This document shows positions 20,601 through 31,200 of a stretch of 64,000 bases of DNA, in pieces (positions within the stretch are counted from its first letter, which is position 1; the number at the start of each line of letters is the position of its first letter). The stretch covers positions 22,376,727 through 22,440,726 of the forward strand of contig NC_053129.1 of assembly GCF_010015445.1 (NCBI RefSeq), in the 5' to 3' direction. The DNA comes from Perca fluviatilis (taxonomy: Eukaryota; Chordata; Actinopteri; Perciformes; Percidae). Position numbers and translations under genes: made by a program. The notes below the pieces were generated by a model. That model worked only from the letters and a program-made list of their open reading frames with translations, was not told where the DNA came from and ran no database searches.

Positions 20601-23392
20601 TGTGAGGAAGGTCCAGTACATGGGTTTAAAGCTCCTTTTTTTATCACTTATATGTACAATACATTGTTTATGTGAATGTCACTAACTTGTAAAAAAACAT
20701 GTTTACACACTAAATTAAGGTAGTGAACATTGTAAATAGTATATCTTCTTAATATCAGCATGTTACCATTGTCATTAGTAGCATGCTAACATTAGCAGTT
20801 AGCTCAAACCACTGCTGTTCGGAAGTACATGTACAGCCTTACAGAACCAAGTATTTGCATGTTTTGTGTGAAGTATAAAACACAATGAATATTTTAAAAA
20901 AGAAAAAATATTTTAAAACATTTTCAATATTATAGATGCAATACCATCACTGCGAAATGACTGCACACTGTCAAAATAGAATAGATCTGTGTAATGTACC
21001 ACTACCTAACCCAATTATTCAGATAAAAACATTGTTTTGTTCAGTAGGCTGTGTTTTCCTGATGCTCATTGTTACAAAGTATATGGTTGACAAATAGAAC
21101 AGATTATAATGTGAAAAGAGAAAATATGTGTGGAAATATGAGGTGCTCAAACACACATACTGTACAGTAGCAACATCAATGCAATACATTCAGTAGAATA
21201 CAATATGAATACTTGCATTAAACACAAATTATTCATATTCGTTCAGAACTTACTTAAAAGTCACATCCCCTGCTGCAGCCACACTGAGTCCAGATAGAGT
21301 TCTGGCCTCAATATCTGCTGGTTTAAAGCAGATCTTTCCTGGGTTCTCATTGTAAAGATCAGAGAGGGTTTCCCAGTCTCCAGTTCTAGAGGGGTCATCT
21401 CTGTCAAACCATTCTGTCCAGCATCCTGGACCAAGGTGTTTAATTTGAAATAGATTAGCAACAAGACTTCTGTTATTGCACATGTTGTGTTTAATCAAAT
21501 GTCAAAAAAGATACAAAGACAGCTGAAATGTAAATGTAAAAACAAAAAGTGTAATATGTTTAATACTGAACATGAATGTGCTCATACAGTACCTCCACCT
21601 CCACTACAAAAAGAGGGATGGCAGCTGAAACGAACCCGATAATCATTACACTTCCTATTTCTGGGTTGGTCCTGGTTTCTGCAGACGAATCCTGTAGTTG
21701 TGTCCCTTCTAAAAAAATAAACACAAGGTGGCACTTACTAAAATTAATCTCATAATTGCGTCTACTTAAGTGTTTCCATCCTTGGAGCCATGCTAGCTGC
21801 ATGGCTCTAAGAATGGAAATGCCAGTCTCTTTCCACCACCTTGGTCCAGACTGAAATATCTCCAAGAACATTGGATGGGTTGCCATGAAATTTTGTGCTG
21901 ACATTCTTGGTCTCCAGAGGATGAATCCTCCTGACTTAGGTGATCCTTTGGCTCTTCCTCTAGCACAAGCAGCAAGTTGACATTTGTGGTTTTGAGTGTT
22001 ACTAGTACAGTGCAGTGCTTACTTAAAAATCACATCCCTTGCTGCAGCCACGGTGAGTCCAGATAGAGTTCTGGCCTCAATATCAACTGGTTTAGAGCAG
22101 ATCTTTCCTGGGTTCTCTTTGTGAAGATTGGAGAGGGTTTCCCAGTCTCCAGTTGCAGAGGGGTTATCTCTGTCGAACCAGTCAGTCCAGCATTCTGGAA
22201 CAAGGTATTTAATTTGATATTAATTATTTTTGCAATTTCACTTGTTGTGATAGTCAAATGTAAAAAAAAATACAAAAACATCAAAAATTGTAATTCAGGT
22301 TCAGTTGTTAGCAATCATCAAAGATATGTATTAGTATCAATGAAGTTATATTAATAAAATTATTAATATGAATCCATAATAAAACCACCCTGGACTCAGG
22401 CACTGCAGTCTCAAACGATGTGTTCACCTAAAAATGCCGATATTTACTGACTATCTTACATTTACAAGGTCAACAGTGAAGGGATGAATCTGAGCACTGA
22501 CCCGTCACAACTATCTATTATTACAACACTGCTCTTTAGAACAGTAAACATCTAAGTTTTGTGACTGCGTCTTCCACGGTTGTGATGCGGTGACAAAATC
22601 CATCCGCAGATAGACATATGAACACTTCTCATAGACTTCTATACAATCAGACTTCTTTTTGCAACCAGTGGAGTTGCCCCCTGAAGCAGGCATGTCCACA
22701 TTGGCTTCACTTTTCAGACCCCGAAGTTACATCCACTTCTTCTATACAGTCTATGATACTGACTGAAGTCTGTGCTCCTCATTCTTTCTAAACTTTACTC
22801 AGTATTGTGATGTCAGGAATTGTAGTAAACTTCATTGCTTTAGAAAAAAAAAACATTTCGATAGGCCTATATTGAAAAAGAAATACATCCAAATACTGTT
22901 CTGAATTTATTCTTTTTTTAAATAATATATTTGGCCACAATTTACAGTAGCACATTGACCATACACAGTCCAGCCACATACTAGGTTTTGACCTAGTCTT
23001 GTTTTTTCCACACTCATGGTGATACTAAACATTGGGGTGTAGTTTTATATACTGCCTGTGGGTGTAAATAATATCAGACCGTTTACATCAGTTGGTCCCA
23101 CTGAGTTAGACACACCAGTGGAATGCTGATTGCTTTCTGGTTGAGGTATTTAGAAAAATATTATATACTGTGACTGTTCTGATTATATACACTGATGATA
23201 ATGATGCTGCATTGCCGTTATTGCAGATGAACCTACCAAAGAACAATCCTGCAACAATAGTAACACTTAACTATTAGAGACAATAGACAATAAAAAGGTT
23301 ACAAGGTTATCAATCAAAATGGCATACTGCATACATTGAACTTCACCAAAATGGAAATATTATACAAATTCATGCATTACCAATTTGATCAT
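17553..23392 (-). CDS. Small secreted protein with two WxxW domains (copy A)
   Basis: Exons on the minus strand: 23381-23392, 23237-23270, 23080-23136, 22023-22194, 21593-21708, 19014-19188, 17553-17649. All have GT-AG borders and matching phases (0, 1, 1, 2, 1, 2). The coding sum is 663 bp: 220 residues plus stop, no internal stop. Residues 1-16 ([16 protein letters not shown]) are a signal peptide. A short spacer follows, then two WxxW domains of the mucin/CILP type (Pfam Mucin2_WxxW): [20 protein letters not shown] ... [15 protein letters not shown] ... GFVCRNQDQ ... [10 protein letters not shown], and [14 protein letters not shown] ... [12 protein letters not shown] ... GFVCRNKDQ ... [13 protein letters not shown]. 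WxxW is a known C-mannosylation motif, and the spaced cysteines suggest disulfides. I infer an extracellular, possibly mucus or matrix protein; function is unknown. Two extra broken exons (21254-21425, 19347-19449) lie inside and must be skipped. The weakest splice site is the exon 3 donor (GTCTGA). Confidence 0.7.
17766..18146. mobile_element. MITE with TTAA target duplication, empty in copy B
   Basis: Ends TTAAAGGTGCAGTAGGTAAG and, inverted, TTAAAGGTGCTGTAGGTAGG; TTAA at both edges. Copy B has the uninterrupted site near 9953 (CTAAACCACTATGAT), so insertion followed the duplication. About 380 bp, non-coding. It lies in the last intron of WxxW copy A. Confidence 0.8.
18335..18819. mobile_element. 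Insertion of ~485 bp absent from copy B
   Basis: The intron aligns with copy B on both sides (TTATTCC(T/C)GTTTCTTA at 18334 and 10130; CAGACCA at 18820 and 10133), but this block is extra. It is GC-richer than its surroundings, with GGCGCGCGCC, TGACGTCA and GCGCGAG motifs. Terminal repeats are not clear. Probably a non-autonomous DNA element of unrecognised family. Confidence 0.55.
19014..19188 (-). CDS. WxxW copy A exon A2 (domain 2, WxxW half)
   Basis: 175 bp, acceptor CTTGCAG|TGTGC, donor TTTAT|GTAAGT. Encodes [20 protein letters not shown] ... [20 protein letters not shown]. It has one codon more than copy B. The usual GDWE is RDRE here, a divergence inside an otherwise conserved block. 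Confidence 0.75.
19347..19449 (-). pseudogene. Extra WxxW exon B' inside copy A, frameshifted
   Basis: 103 bp where intact B exons are 107 or 116. A 4-base deletion removes the GTCTGC-coded Val-Cys after GGATTT and shifts frame. Downstream of the deletion the CNDY...VRFSC coding is still readable in the other frame. Splice borders (TTTCCAG|AATTG, GGAG|GTACTG) are kept. Confidence 0.7.
19507..19723. mobile_element. Short MITE with TTAA target duplication
   Basis: Ends TTAAAGGAGACCTATTATG and, inverted, TTAAAGGGAACCTATTATGC. About 217 bp, non-coding. A familiar fish MITE type. Confidence 0.75.
19790..20124. mobile_element. Non-autonomous element nested in repeat R1
   Basis: ACCACTTTGGT at 19779-19789 is repeated at 20125-20135, and removing the interval restores R1 sequence. 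Its right end (ATCAGGTTA) and the internal GATAGACAGATGGTTcATCC segment are shared with the nested element at 6971-7415, so both belong to one family. Confidence 0.6.
20136..20860 (+). repeat. Interspersed repeat R1, copy 3, with internal insertion
   Basis: R1 blocks (TGCCATGAAATTTCTGGTCC, AGAGGATGAATCCTCCTGAC, CTGTACTTTGTGTTTAGTGC, GCATGCTAACATTAGC) run in order. About 240 bp at 20455-20690 is foreign to the repeat and looks like a further insertion of unknown type. Confidence 0.6.
21254..21425 (-). pseudogene. Extra WxxW exon A' inside copy A
   Basis: 172 bp with intact splice borders (CCAG|GATGC, TTTAA|GTAAGT) and an open frame ([20 protein letters not shown]). It is a duplicate of A1. 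Its partner exon B' is frameshifted, so including both breaks the protein. A' joined directly to B2 would stay in frame (660 bp total). It may be a relic of a three-domain form or an alternative exon. Confidence 0.65.
21593..21708 (-). CDS. WxxW copy A exon B1 (domain 1, cysteine half)
   Basis: 116 bp, acceptor TTTTTTTAG|AAGGG, donor GTGGAG|GTACTG. Encodes [20 protein letters not shown] and then [18 protein letters not shown]. It is 9 bp longer than the copy B exon, from three extra glycine-rich codons at the 3' end, which keep frame. Confidence 0.75.
21775..22010 (+). repeat. Interspersed repeat R1, copy 4
   Basis: Carries the CAGACTGAAATATCTCCAAG, GATGGGTTGCCATGAAATTT and AGAGGATGAATCCTCCTGAC blocks. 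It lies in the A1-B1 intron of WxxW copy A, the same intron that holds R1 copy 2 in copy B, so it probably predates the duplication. Confidence 0.6.
22023..22194 (-). CDS. WxxW copy A exon A1 (domain 1, WxxW half)
   Basis: 172 bp, acceptor TTCCAG|AATGC, donor TTTAA|GTAAGC, phases 1 to 2. Encodes the [20 protein letters not shown] block and the [16 protein letters not shown] block. Confidence 0.75.
22620..22756. repeat. Interspersed repeat with CATAGACT/AGTCTATG ends
   Basis: CATAGACTTCTATACA at 22631 and TATACAGTCTATG near 22756 are inverted. Between them a CAACCAGTGGAGTTGCCCCC block, which I recall from fish non-autonomous repeats. Confidence 0.55.
23080..23136 (-). CDS. WxxW copy A exon 3 (spacer)
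   Basis: Acceptor AACCAG|AAAGCAATC. The chosen donor ACG|GTCTGA is weak but gives 57 bp (54 plus one codon relative to copy C) and phase 1, which exon A1 requires. Encodes [19 protein letters not shown]. The copy C version is phase-compatible; the copy B version is shortened by 10 bp and frame-breaking. Confidence 0.5.
23237..23270 (-). CDS. WxxW copy A exon 2 (signal-peptide core)
   Basis: 34 bp, acceptor CTAATAG|TTAAG, donor TTTG|GTAGGT. Encodes [11 protein letters not shown] plus one base. Copy B has the same length with a GTAAGT donor. Confidence 0.65.
23381..23392 (-). CDS. WxxW copy A exon 1 (start codon)
   Basis: Encodes MIKL and ends at the donor TTG|GTAATG, phase 0. Copy B has the same 12 bases with one change (MIQL) and the same donor. 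The ATG lies about 45-55 bp below a TATA-like motif in both copies. Confidence 0.65.
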
Positions 23393-23438
23393 AGATGCAG
23401 ATAATGAAGGACTTTTAAAACTGTAGGGAAAGTAAGAA

Positions 23439-23447
23439 GTTATAACA
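23439..23447 (-). promoter_or_regulatory. TATA-like motif of WxxW copy A
   Basis: TGTTATAAC on the minus strand about 50 bp before the ATG at 23392. The corresponding place in copy B holds TTATATATAC (12281-12290). A conserved CCCTACAG just downstream could instead be a splice acceptor for an upstream non-coding exon. Confidence 0.35.
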
Positions 23448-24179
23448 TCAATGGAGATCATTTTTTTCAGCCAAGTGTGCTTTTGCATACAGGGGAATTT
23501 TATCCTGGTTTTCAGCAGCTTCTATATCACTCAAAACAGAAGAAAAGATGCAAATCGAAAAAGAATCATAAATAGAATACTGGAGGTAAGTATGATTGCA
23601 CTAAAAGGTATGTTGCAACTATACAGTGTCATTTTGGCTGAATAAATTCTAGCCAGTTATATACAGTTGTTTTTGATTTAACACATCTGGATTTTCATAT
23701 GCTGCATAGTAATAACATAAATTATGAAATAAGAAATGTAATTCTAAAAATGAAGTTCAAAAGAGGCATTATGTTACCTTTCTTATCTCTGCAAAAACAA
23801 ACAAAAGAGACTCACCCACAGGACTTCTCAGGTGAACATTATGCAATTACTGGCACAGGTGCCAGCTGCTTACTGGAATCATGTGTTGCAGGCCTCACCC
23901 AAAGACAATATTTGCCTTGTTAAAACATATTAGCAAATAACATTTTGCACATTCCAAAGGGTTTAAAGAGAAAACAATGTTTGGAGATTGTGAGGAACCC
24001 TAACCCTAACCCCGTATTACATTTGGAAAAAATGTGTGGAATATTTTTGGAACTCAGCCTTTGTGGCTGCATCAATTTTTTAATATAATATATATAATAT
24101 TTTGCAGTATTTTCTGTTTGATTTTGAAGGAATCCAAAAGTATTCAGATAAGATTATGTTTTTAAGAGAAATAATATAG

Positions 24180-24535
24180 ATTATTTCTTTATTGTCCACT
24201 AGGGTGGACATTTGTCTTTGGGTTACCAAACAGAAGAAACAACAACATAAGGCATACAAAGCAGAGAGGCAGTTAGTAAAACAGACACAGACAAAGTCAT
24301 GTTACACGTTTTAAATTTTAAGTTCATGTCAATGTCTGCGGCATTACAGCTCATCAGTCACTTTGTTGAGTAAGAATATTGATGGCACTCGGCATGAAGG
24401 ACTTCTTAAATATATTTTTAGTTGCAAGAGGAACTCTATAGCACCTCCGGAACTCAAGAGCTCAAACTGGCTGAAGAGAGGATAGGAGTTATCTGCCAGG
24501 ATACTCCTCGCTTTCTTCCTAGTCTTTTTTTGTCA
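24180..24535 (-). mobile_element. LINE 3'-end fragment
   Basis: On the minus strand a short coding remnant (FKKSFMPSAINILTQQ then stop, about 24400-24350) resembles the C-terminus of fish L2/Rex1-type LINEs. It is followed by the typical tail region seen on the plus strand as TTTATTGTCCACTAGGGTGG. Only the last ~350 bp is present. Clade uncertain. Confidence 0.5.
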
Positions 24536-26569
24536 GAACTATTGTTTACTATCATATTTTCTTAACTACGTTACAAATTACAAAAAATTCCATGCAATTT
24601 ATATTCATTAGCTGACTGCATTTCAAAGTAAACTGCCCCAAAATTGTTGTTCTTACATATGTGTGACTAAACTCTTAGGAATGCAGCTTTAACCTTGAAT
24701 GAATATTGCCACAGTGTGAAGAAGCACACATTGTTCTATCTGCATGACTGCAAATACCATGTCATGTGTTACCGTAACGACTGTGTGTTCTCCCTAATTC
24801 CTGTAAAGACAACCACAGCAGGCATAGCAGGACTGTGAGACTAATATTGGGTCTGTGGTTTCTTTCCACCACATTGAGCAGGTTGTTGTTACCTTGCAAA
24901 AATAACCACACATATGTCTTTTGTTATATTGGCAAACATAACCATAATTACAAATCATACTGTATGTGTGACTACAGGAATGCATCCTTGACCTTAAGTG
25001 ACCTGAACTAGCAATCACACAATTAAGTATTTGCATTGTCTGCTTCTTTGATCTAAATAAATCTATGTTCAAATTGAATTGATGCTTTTGCTCCATGGCA
25101 TCGTATTCTCTGAATATGTTGAGTGCTTCTTAAACTGTGAAGAATGTAGCCAACCCCTCAAAACAAATACTATTAATTAAAACATTATGGGTAATTTCTC
25201 TTGGAATTGAGTTGACAAGTTTGAAAGAAATAATGATTAATAAACAAGTTCTCAGAAAAACTTAAACCATTTCTTTTAGAATAAGACCATTTCAAACGAC
25301 AACCTCTACATGTGCATGTTAGAAATACATAATGTACTGTGTCAAAATGTTATATCTTATCTGAGTCCCAAACATATTTGGTTTCCACTCCCTCTCTGGC
25401 GTTTCTAATCATCTAACGTCACCAATCACTACATTGACTTATCTGCATTTTGTTGTTTAGTATGATGCTGCCCTTTTTCGGTGTCCATCCTCTGCAAGGG
25501 TTGTGTGTACGCTAATTAATTGCCCTTTGAGAAGAATAGCTACCTCTCTCCGTTCAATAGCAGCTGGGGATAGTCTCTGTCTATTCATACATCAGCATTA
25601 AACTTTGTCATCTGAAGGGACCAGCGTAATATTTTACACTAAATTGTGCTTTGGACTGGATGCCAAAGTACAAATGACAGCATGGTGTAGACTCATTTAT
25701 CATCCACCCTCCCCCAACGTACACACACCTCCCTCTAGCTTTCTACCCCCCCACAGACACAGTCTCTCTCTCTTTCCCCGTCTCCATGGAAATCATTGGT
25801 GCCTTTATCCTCCTGTGGCGAAGAGCTGACTGCAGACTTTCTGTTGACAATCGGCCCCGTTTATAGAGCTCTGAGAAAACACAATTTTAGGTGGCATCTG
25901 AAATACTCACACACAAACTTTCTATGTGAGAGCTTGCCGTTGCCCCACTGACCACATGCATCTAATCAAAGAGGCATACACCTAATGCCCACCACATTCA
26001 TTATGCAACTCTACTAATTAATGCAGAAAGTAGTGTGATGGTCATTAATTGAAATAATACTGTACTGAAAATAAACAATCTTCATCTTGATTCTGACGAC
26101 TGAGATAATTGTTAGTAATTGTGGGTAACAAACACAATTTCGCTGTATCTATTTTATTACTAGTGCATGTGTTATGTTAAACTCTGCTTACTGTTACTGA
26201 CTCCCACTTTAAAAGAATAAAATCTCTGCCAGGAAATCATTTAATTACACCTATATAAACTTTCACGGAAACAGTTAGCCAATATTTCCTACTGTCGGGC
26301 AGCAATAAAACTTCCACAGGGTGTGTTTCCATTGAGAAGACAAAGAAGTTGCTGGTAACAAAAACAAAATCTGATAGTTACTGTACTGGGGAACTGCAGA
26401 GCTGGGTGATTATTCTCTATAGGTTCATCACTACGAGTGACATGTTTCACATACAAGTAGTCTTAGATTCTTTTTTAATATAGAAATATTGAAAATAGAA
26501 GCTTTAAATTTATTTTCTCAATGATGTGTGCATCACAAACAAAATTCCATTCACCTCCATTAAAAGGCA

Positions 26570-26603
<34 letters not shown>

Positions 26604-28197
26604 CTTGACAAATGAAACCAAAACTATCTACAGGCTACCACCAGTGGCAAATGAGAAAACATTGTCTGTTTTTAATTTGGGTGAAATAACCCTTTAAGCA
26701 ATATGAATACAGCTTGGGTTATTAAATGTTTGGGATATGTAGGGAATCATAGGGTGATAGCAAATACATTATAACCATTCATTACAGAATAATTCTGCTT
26801 CATCCATTTTATCCTGTATATTTACCTATTCTTATTTCTCATCTAAATTGTCAACTCGACTCCTAAACCTAAATGAACTACTTAGAAAAGTAGAAACCTT
26901 GACCACACTTCTTCACGGCAGAGGTCTAAAACTAAAGCAGGTTCACATCAGAATGAAAGCACACACAAATATGTACTTCACACCTTTGTATATACTAAAT
27001 ATCTTAGGTCGTTAAACCTAAAAGGCAGCAGGAAGGTACAGGCCATTGGTAATGTCTCACAGCTGAAAGGTTCCTCGTGCACTCACAATGCATTAAGACT
27101 ACTAGGTATGTGACCTTCCAATGCTCCACACTCACCTCTAATGAAACAGGCTGTTCAGGGGGTCATAAACTTAACCATAGCATTACTGAACCACTTATGC
27201 AATTGGTTGGCACTATTGCTGCTCCCAGTCACTATCTGATGGTACAAATGATATTAGATAGGAGGAACATGTGTTGATTTGGACTGCTTTGTTTTCCTGA
27301 TTGGCTGGTAATTGTTGGTGACAGTGTTCCTGGGTGTTAGCCAGAATCATCATGACCTAATAACAAAAAGAGGAAAAAAGAGAACTGCATGTTGTATTCA
27401 CATTATGTTGGCTTGAGAGTTTAAACAATATAATCAACTAATTTGAAGCTAAAGGTCAAAGTGCCATGATTAATGTCCATATGTTCCTATACGGTAATTT
27501 GGTCAGACGTGCCAGTAATGATGAAAGCCATAAAACTGAAGTCTATTTTCTCCTTGAACACATATCCTTAAAAAAGTACTTTTGTCTTCAGTATCCAGCT
27601 GTTCAGATTCTATGAAGTAGAAAGTGGCCTGAGGATAATTATGTAAAGTAGAGGTAAGAAGATGAAAATGTGGAAAGGCTTTAATTATCACCGGAAATGA
27701 ACTTCACATTGCACAAAGGCAAGAGACAGACACAGTGCTTAAGAGGCATAGATTTTGATAATGTGCCTTTTAAATGTAGCTCCCTGCGTCTGGCACGTGT
27801 TCGGGTCGCATACAATTTTCATCTATCAATATCTTGTTGCTTATTTATTGGTATTGCTTGTTAGTGTGTGCAAGAAACAGGAGAATGATTCAGACTGTTA
27901 ACAGAAATGAAAGCAATCCTTATTCATTTATTCTGTGAACCTTTGTACATTATTGCCGTATCTGCTGCACATGCAAATAGGGACTGTAGTAGATATCTAA
28001 TGCATGTACATACAGTGGTAGGTTATTTTATTGATGCATACATTAATTCCAAGTGAATTCATGCCATAAAATATGCATATGTGTATTTCAGGATGAGGAG
28101 TTAGAAAGAGTGTGAGGACTCATTGATATTTTTCTCAGGTCGGCAGAAATTCTTCTAGACCCCCCGGTGACCCGCTCTTTAATACATGATGTAGGCA
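24536..28197. other. Gene-poor interval, possible enhancers
   Basis: No gene is supported. An A run lies at 26578-26604. AATTAATTGCCCTTTGAGAA near 25514 is a homeodomain-like AT core in a less repetitive block (25480-25620). Nothing else recognised. Confidence 0.4.

Positions 28198-28260
<63 letters not shown>
28198..28260. repeat. (AC)n microsatellite
   Basis: Pure AC dinucleotides, about 31 units. Confidence 0.95.
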
Positions 28261-28262
<2 letters not shown>

Positions 28263-28899
28263 TAATGCTTTTAACTGTGCCTCAGTGTGAAGTGTGGCTG
28301 TCAGTAGGGCTCTTATAGGCTACGTCATCATTCGTCTTTCATCCTGACAACCATTCAATCAAACACTGGCCTGGATTGAGCCAGAACCCTTCTCCACAGG
28401 GACAGCTGTTACCAAGGTAACCAAGGAGGTGTGCGACCCACCAACAAGCCGAAGAATGCAGTGTCTTTTTTCTTCTTTTTTCCCTGAGAAAACATCAACT
28501 TTGTATTAGTTTATCTGTCTCTCTCTGTTTCTTTCTTTCTGGTTTCTCCCCTGCGTGGATGAATATATACCGCACTCACTTGTGATTCTTTGGCTTGTGG
28601 GTAATCGTGATGTGCCACACAGGTCAGTGTCAGAGTACAAGGTTTCAGTTGTCAGCCATCAGTTGTCAGTCTGGAAAACCTCCACACTAGTTTTCTAAAA
28701 CAGACTGGTGCAACATGGTGGTGACATTTGATTACCAAAAATGCATAGCCTACTGTAGTATGCTATAATCATAATTGATTAAAAATGCTCAAGACAAAGT
28801 GCATAAACTTTTCACAAATATGATGAAGAAGGTAGGCTAGATTAAGTCTGAAGCCATGGTTTATGTTAGTTTCTTATCTAACAAGAAAAAACAATAGTC

Positions 28900-29040
28900 T
28901 AAACAGCCATGCTAGCGGCTCTGTGAGACTGGACTTAGGGACAGCGGTGCTTAAAGCTAAACGCTAACATTGGTGTGCTAACATGCTCACACTGACAATG
29001 TTAACATGTTGATGTTAGGTAGGCCTATAATGTTAACCAT
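28900..29040 (-). repeat. Interspersed repeat R1, copy 5, left piece
   Basis: Minus-strand R1 sequence (reverse complement of GCATGTTAGCAC and AGTACAGCC-type blocks). It breaks at about 29040 and resumes at 31200, bracketing the 29.04-31.2 kb complex. Confidence 0.6.
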
Positions 29041-31200
29041 TCACAAATGCTTTCACACTGTAAGTCAGAACAGATAACATCATGTTCTAAACTTAACTTA
29101 TAGGCTAAAGTGAAAGTGAACAGCTGTTAACAAATAAACACAAATATATCCCCTTCATTTTATTCCATTGCTACTGAGAAACAGCTGATTGAAGCTATGC
29201 AAATAGATCAATCACAGCTAATTCCCATCTAGGAAACACACTCAGGTGTTGAGGTTCTTTCAATCGCATGACCCATATGTTAGTACATACAGTAAAAGAG
29301 GACCTATTTGGGCTGATTTTGTGTGGAAAAGGAACAATAAAGATGAACATAAAGAAAGTAAGAAAAATGACTGCACGAGGGAGAGGAAGACGAGTACCAG
29401 GACAATTCTGTCTCTGTCTTCTTTTTTCATACAGTTTTTCACGATCGCTATGACAATTTTTTCAATACTTTTAACAACTTTCCTAAACTCTTAAGGCCCC
29501 AACACACCTACAACACACAATTGGCAAAACAGTTAATTCCATGCTCATAATCACACATTGTAAACTAAACTCCAACACTGATTTTCAAAATACAATAATA
29601 TACTAACACAATACACTATGTCCACCAAAACAATGCAAACATGTCTCAAAATCAAATAATTCTTCCAAAACACTACCACATGTTCTCTCCCAACAGGAAC
29701 ATTTAGTCAATCACTGCACAATGTCATACAAAACACTAACATCACATGGAATTACCGAAACTGCATTATTTTATGTGTCAGGTCTGCCCTTATACAATAG
29801 AAAATAGTGATTGTATTGATCATAGATTGTGTTTTGCACTGCAGTTTCTCTTGAAGCCTCTCTACATTTTTGTTTCGTTTAGTAAATGCATACATATTTT
29901 TTTTCAAGATTATTTTTTGGGCTTTTCCACCTTTATTTGACAGGACAGCTAGTTGAGAAAGGTGAGAGAGAGAGGGGGAAGACATGCAGGAAATCGTCAC
30001 AAGTCGGATTTGAACCCTGGACCTCTGCGTCGAGGCATAAACCTCCAAGTATATGTGCGCCTGCTCTACCCACTGATCCAACCCGGCCACCATTTTGTTT
30101 CTTTTGCTGCAGAGATACAATACAAAAAATGAATGACCCATCTCAGAGTATGAAAAAAAGGAGACAGAGACAGAATTGTCCTGGTACTCCTCTTCCTCTT
30201 CCTCTCCCTCATGAAATAGGTCCTTTTTTACTGTACTACCATATAGTCATGCGATTGAATGAACCTCAACACCTGAGTGTGTTTCCTATAAGGGAATCAG
30301 CTGTGATTGATCTATTTGCATAACTTCAATCAGCTGTTTCTCAATAAATGCATGTATAAAATCCAGGGCATATATTTGTGTTTCAATTTACAATACGATC
30401 AGCTGTTCACTTTGACTTTAGCCTATAAGTTAGGTTTAGAACATAATGTTATCTGTTCTGACATACAGTGTGAAAGCATTTGTCAATTTGTCAATAATAA
30501 TCCATTGTTTTGGTCTTGGTGGAGTTTGTGTGTAAAAGAAGTTCAAGCATTTTAAATTTGTGTTAACTGTATGCATTTTGTGTCAAAGCAACAAGAAATG
30601 TGTTAATTGTATAGCCTACACAGACAGATGTTGTGCTAAGTGTGTTAAGAGTTTAGGAAAGTACATTCTATAAAGCTACTCTGAGATGGGTCATTCATTT
30701 TTTGTATTGAATTTCTGCAGCAAAAGAAACTAAATGCATGCATTTACTAAACCCAACAAAACAAAAATGTAGAGAGGCTTCAAGAGAAACTGCAGTGTAA
30801 AACACAATCTATGATCAATATAAAATACTATTGTCTATTGTATAAGTGCAGACCTGACACATATAAAATAAAGTTTTCTGTAATTCCATCTGATGTTAGT
30901 GTTTTGTATGACATTGTGCTATGATTGACTAAATGTTCCTGTTGGATGAGAACATGTGGTAGTGTTTTGGAAGAATTATTTGCATACATTTTTGCATTGT
31001 TTTGGTGGACATAGTGTATTGTGTTAGTGAATTGTTGTATTTTGAAAATTAGTGTTAGAGTTTAGTTTTCAATGTGTGATTTTGAGCATGAAATTAACTG
31101 TTTTGCCAATTGTGTGTTGTAAATGTGTTGGTGCCTTAAGAGTTTAGGAAAGTTGTTAAAAGTATTGAAAAAATTGTCACAGCGATCGTAAAAAACTGTA
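29041..31200. mobile_element. Nested inverted-repeat transposon complex
   Basis: Segment a (29041-29430) recurs inverted at about 30143-30490. Segment b (29431-30142) recurs inverted at about 30660-31200. The order is a, b, a-inverted, b-inverted, not a simple palindrome. The b arms end in TACAGTTTTTcACGATCGC (29431) and its complement (31199), which look like transposon termini with TA targets. A short frame in segment a begins MTARGRGRRVPG. No transposase was recognised. The whole block interrupts repeat R1. Confidence 0.65.
29897..30091 (-). mobile_element. tRNA-derived SINE
   Basis: On the minus strand: a head with a box A-like TGGATCAGTGGGTAGAGCAG and a box B-like GGTCCAGGGTTCAAATCC, then a body containing AATAAAGGTGGAAAAGCCC and an A-rich end. 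The inverted partner arm at about 30738 lacks it (empty site), so it inserted after the inverted repeat formed. Confidence 0.8.

Noticed and set aside
23996..24013. Telomere-like CCCTAA repeats
   Set aside because: Only two to three units; too short to claim an interstitial telomere.
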